DNA of 64,000 bases from Elusimicrobia bacterium GWA2_61_42. GTDB lineage: Bacteria > Elusimicrobiota > Elusimicrobia > Elusimicrobiales > UBA9959. The stretch lies in assembly GCA_001799615.1 (NCBI GenBank), contig MGTU01000028.1, positions 91,761 through 155,760 of the forward strand. Direction: 5' to 3'. Position numbers and translations under genes: made by a program. Below the pieces are notes generated by a model. The model did no database searches and was not told where the DNA came from. It saw nothing but the letters and a program-made list of their open reading frames with translations. Shown in pieces: positions 61,538-64,000 of this stretch (position 1 is its first letter; each line of letters opens with the position of its first letter).

Positions 61538-62776
61538 ATGAAAACCTCAGGGCTGCTCCTTATTGTTCTCCTTACGTGGCCGGCGGCAGCCCAGGGCTTC
61601 TCCGCCGCTTCCATGCGCCGCCTCGAACTGGAAGAGACCTGCAGCCTGGCCCTGGGCCGCAGCGAGCAGCTGGGGCGGCAGGCGGAAGGCGTGGCGCAGC
61701 TGGACGCCGCCGAGCGGCAGTTCGGCGCGGCTTTCCGCCCGTCCTTCGACTTCAACGCCTCCCTCTCCAAACAGCAGAACGCCGACACCGCCGCGAAAGG
61801 CTATTTTTCCGGCAGCTATAATCTATTTTCGGGCATGAGGGATTATCTCTCGGCGAAAGCCGCCTCGGCCAGGACCGGGGCCGCCCGCCTGGACCTGGAC
61901 CGCGCCCGCCAGCTGCTGTACCTGTCCGCCGCCCAGGCCTATCTCAACCTGCTGGCCGCGCAGCGGGAAGTCTTTATCCGCGCCGGCCAGCTGGAGGTGA
62001 CCGCCAGGCGCATAGCGGAGCTGGAAGCGCGCGCCGCCATCGGCCGCTCGCGAAAGAGCGAAGTGGTCGCCGCCAGGTCGCAGCTGGCGCAGGACAAGGC
62101 GGGTTACCTCGCCTCGGTTTCCGACGAGCGCCTCGCCCAGCAGGCCCTGAAGTTCCTCACCGGCCTCTCCGAGGACCTGGCCCCGGCCGAGCTCCCGGCC
62201 CGCGCGCCCGCCGCGCCTGAAGCCTATCTTAAACTGGCCCTGTCCAGGCCCGACGTCCAGGCGAAGCGCCGGGAAGCGGAGACCTACGGCTACCTGGCCG
62301 ACATAGAGGTTCAGAGCAAATGGCCCGCGCTGAACCTGGCCGCCAACTATTATGTGCTGCGCACCCCCGCGCCCGACCCCGTAAACCGCTGGGACGCCGG
62401 CGCTTTCCTGAACCTGCCCCTTTATACGGGAGGCCGGCTGCAGGCGAAGAAAGACTCGGCTTACAGCGCAAAGCGCTCGGCCTCGCTGGCCCTGGACCAG
62501 GCCCAAAGGCAGGCCCTTTCGGAAGTAAGGTCGGCCTACGAAGAGTTCACCTACTCCGCGCGGCAGGCGGCCAGCCTTGAGGAAGCGCTGACTTTAGCCG
62601 AAGAGAACGCGCGCTACCAGCAGGAAGACTACAAAATGGGCCTGGTGAACAACCTGGACGTCCTGAGCGCCCTGAACACGGCGCAGCAGACCCGCCTGGC
62701 CCTTTCGCAGGCGCGGGCGCGCTCCAGCCTCGCCCTTATAAAACTTGAAACCTCTGCCGGAGCCGAGCTTAAATAA
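61538..62776 (+). CDS. TolC-family outer-membrane efflux protein
   Basis: A 412-residue protein with a signal peptide (LLIVLLTWPAAAQG) and the duplicated TolC helical pattern, with coiled-coil segments around YLSAAQAYLNLLAAQREVFI and LALDQAQRQALSEVRSAYEE. It forms the outer-membrane duct for an RND pump. Its stop overlaps the pump start by one base. No adaptor (membrane fusion) protein lies between them or upstream. Confidence 0.88.
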   Translation: MKTSGLLLIVLLTWPAAAQGFSAASMRRLELEETCSLALGRSEQLGRQAEGVAQLDAAERQFGAAFRPSFDFNASLSKQQNADTAAKGYFSGSYNLFSGMRDYLSAKAASARTGAARLDLDRARQLLYLSAAQAYLNLLAAQREVFIRAGQLEVTARRIAELEARAAIGRSRKSEVVAARSQLAQDKAGYLASVSDERLAQQALKFLTGLSEDLAPAELPARAPAAPEAYLKLALSRPDVQAKRREAETYGYLADIEVQSKWPALNLAANYYVLRTPAPDPVNRWDAGAFLNLPLYTGGRLQAKKDSAYSAKRSASLALDQAQRQALSEVRSAYEEFTYSARQAASLEEALTLAEENARYQQEDYKMGLVNNLDVLSALNTAQQTRLALSQARARSSLALIKLETSAGAELK

Positions 62777-64000
62777 TGACCTTATCCGACCTCTCCATAA
62801 AACGCCCCGTCTTCGCCTGGATGCTGATGCTGGGGCTGATAGTCTTCGGCGCCATCAGCTTCGGGCGCATGGGCATCAGCCAGCTGCCCGACGTGGACTA
62901 CCCGGTGGTCAACGTCAGCGTCTCCCTGGAGGGCGCGGCCCCCGAAGTGATGGAGACGCAGGTCACCGACGTGCTGGAGAGCGCGGTGATGACCATTGCC
63001 GGCATAAAGGACATCTCCTCCTCTTCCCGCAGGGGTTCGGCGCGCATCACGCTGGAATTCGAGCTGAACCATGACATAGACGACGCCATGCAGGAGGTGC
63101 AGGCCAAGGTGTCGCAGGCCGCGCGCAACCTGCCCAAGGAAATAGACCCCCCGGTGGTGACCAAAACCAACCCCGAGGACCAGCCGATCATCTGGATCGC
63201 CCTTTCCGGCGACAGGCCCGTAACGGACCTGATGAACTATACCAACGACGTGCTGCGCGACCAGCTCAGCATCATAGAGGGCGTGGGCGAGGTCAGCATG
63301 GGCGGCTACGTGGACCCGGCCCTGCGCGTCTGGCTGGATTCCAACAAAATGGACGCGGCCCAGCTGACCGTAACCGACGTGCTGGGCGCCATCTCGGCGC
63401 AGCACGCGGAGCAGCCCGCGGGCTATATAGATACCGGGAAGAAAGAGCTGAACGTGCGCGTGCTGGGCGAAGCCCCCACGCCCGAGGCCTTCTCGCGCAT
63501 CGTGATCGCCGGGCGCGGCGGCTCGGCCATCTGGCGCACCTACCACCTCAGCGACGTGGCAAAGGTGGAGGACGGGCTGGCCGACGTGCGCCGCATCACC
63601 CGCAACTGGGGTAAGCGCGCGGTGGGCCTGGGCGTGAACAAGCAGAGGGGCTCCAACGCGGTGGCCACGGCCAAGCGCGTAAAGGCCCGGCTGGAAGAGA
63701 TAAAGAAAACCCTGCCGGAAGGGATGCGCCTGGAGATCGTCAACGACTCCACCAGGTTCATCGAGGAATCCACCCACGAGCTGAATTTCACCCTGGTCCT
63801 GTCGGTCATCCTCACTTCGCTCGTCTGCTGGCTTTTCCTCGGCTCCTGGTCGTCCACCATCAACGTGCTGCTGGCGATACCCACCTCCATAGTAGGCTCC
63901 TTCATCGTCCTTTACTTCATGGGCTTCACGCTCAACACCTTCACCCTGCTGGGCCTGACGCTGGCCATAGGCATAGTGGTGGACGACGCCATCATGATGC
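62776..64000 (+). CDS. RND efflux pump inner-membrane subunit, N-terminal part
   Basis: The first about 408 residues of an AcrB-type pump; the rest lies beyond the right edge. It starts with IKRPVFAWMLMLGLIVFGAI (helix 1), then the pore domain, RITRNWGKRAVGLGVNKQRG, and helices from about residue 335. The last visible residues, GIVVDDAIMM, carry the paired Asp of the proton relay. The start at 62776 overlaps the tolC-like stop as TAATG. Substrate type (drugs or metals) is unknown; the sequence is more like the hydrophobe-type pumps. Confidence 0.93.
   Translation, partial: MTLSDLSIKRPVFAWMLMLGLIVFGAISFGRMGISQLPDVDYPVVNVSVSLEGAAPEVMETQVTDVLESAVMTIAGIKDISSSSRRGSARITLEFELNHDIDDAMQEVQAKVSQAARNLPKEIDPPVVTKTNPEDQPIIWIALSGDRPVTDLMNYTNDVLRDQLSIIEGVGEVSMGGYVDPALRVWLDSNKMDAAQLTVTDVLGAISAQHAEQPAGYIDTGKKELNVRVLGEAPTPEAFSRIVIAGRGGSAIWRTYHLSDVAKVEDGLADVRRITRNWGKRAVGLGVNKQRGSNAVATAKRVKARLEEIKKTLPEGMRLEIVNDSTRFIEESTHELNFTLVLSVILTSLVCWLFLGSWSSTINVLLAIPTSIVGSFIVLYFMGFTLNTFTLLGLTLAIGIVVDDAIMM

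Overview
The window is GC-rich, densely packed Gram-negative DNA. It carries a large set of lipopolysaccharide (LPS) genes: Kdo synthesis and transfer, heptose synthesis, lpxK and lptABC. It also encodes secreted proteins with T9SS/FlgD-like C-terminal domains, a PorV/PorQ-like outer-membrane protein, tail-fibre-like surface proteins and several short lipoproteins. This mix fits an uncultured Elusimicrobiota-type (or other FCB-adjacent) bacterium; that placement is inference from gene content and style, not from a marker gene. No stretch longer than about 170 bp lacks a gene or RNA. I see no insertion sequence, prophage, CRISPR array or replication origin.

Region 1 (1-9123) is the most unusual. 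A PqqD-like protein and a nucleotidyltransferase (cut by the left edge) diverge from a plus-strand five-gene set that overlaps or nearly abuts throughout. It encodes a chimera of an S26-type signal-peptidase-like domain with a right-handed beta-helix, a FabD-like acyltransferase with altered motifs, a B12-binding radical SAM enzyme, a TPR protein, and a tetrapyrrole-methylase-fold methyltransferase resembling borosin-type N-methyltransferases. The set ends in a strong terminator. I cannot assign it to a known pathway, and it is my main candidate for an undescribed system.

Region 2 (9155-23415, minus strand) is an LPS super-locus. The rfaE1-kdsB-pyrG-kdsA-zinc ribbon-kdsD-lptC-lptA-lptB run makes Kdo and heptose precursors and exports LPS. 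Upstream of it are DUF3108, an ICMT-like methyltransferase, gmhB, lpxK, a GT9 glycosyltransferase, a DUF4254 protein split into two overlapping genes, a polysaccharide deacetylase and a tandem GT9 protein. Region 3 (23475-28687, plus) holds a POT/MFS transporter and two secreted surface proteins.

Region 4 (28695-39677, minus) is a housekeeping string in conserved order: yebC-ruvC-ruvA-ruvB-spoIID-queA-tgt-yajC-secD-secF, then an unknown gene and waaA. A tRNA-Arg(TCG) follows at 39779. Region 5 (39951-51254) holds a HEAT-repeat protein, a secreted M36/M4-like metalloprotease and a PorV-like protein in one operon, then an LPP20/FlgT-like lipoprotein pair, a FecR-domain protein, a diacylglycerol-kinase-like enzyme, an AmrS-type radical SAM enzyme and a small membrane protein.

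Region 6 (51268-64000) contains era, a DUF296 gene, class II aldolase, a BaiN-like flavoprotein, phosphate transport (Pit plus DUF47), a peptide-degradation operon (PepT, M20 peptidase, exported cyanophycinase, YfcC-family permease), and a TolC/RND efflux pair cut by the right edge. Across the window several genes have a -10 box only 6-9 nt upstream of the ATG, which suggests leaderless transcripts.
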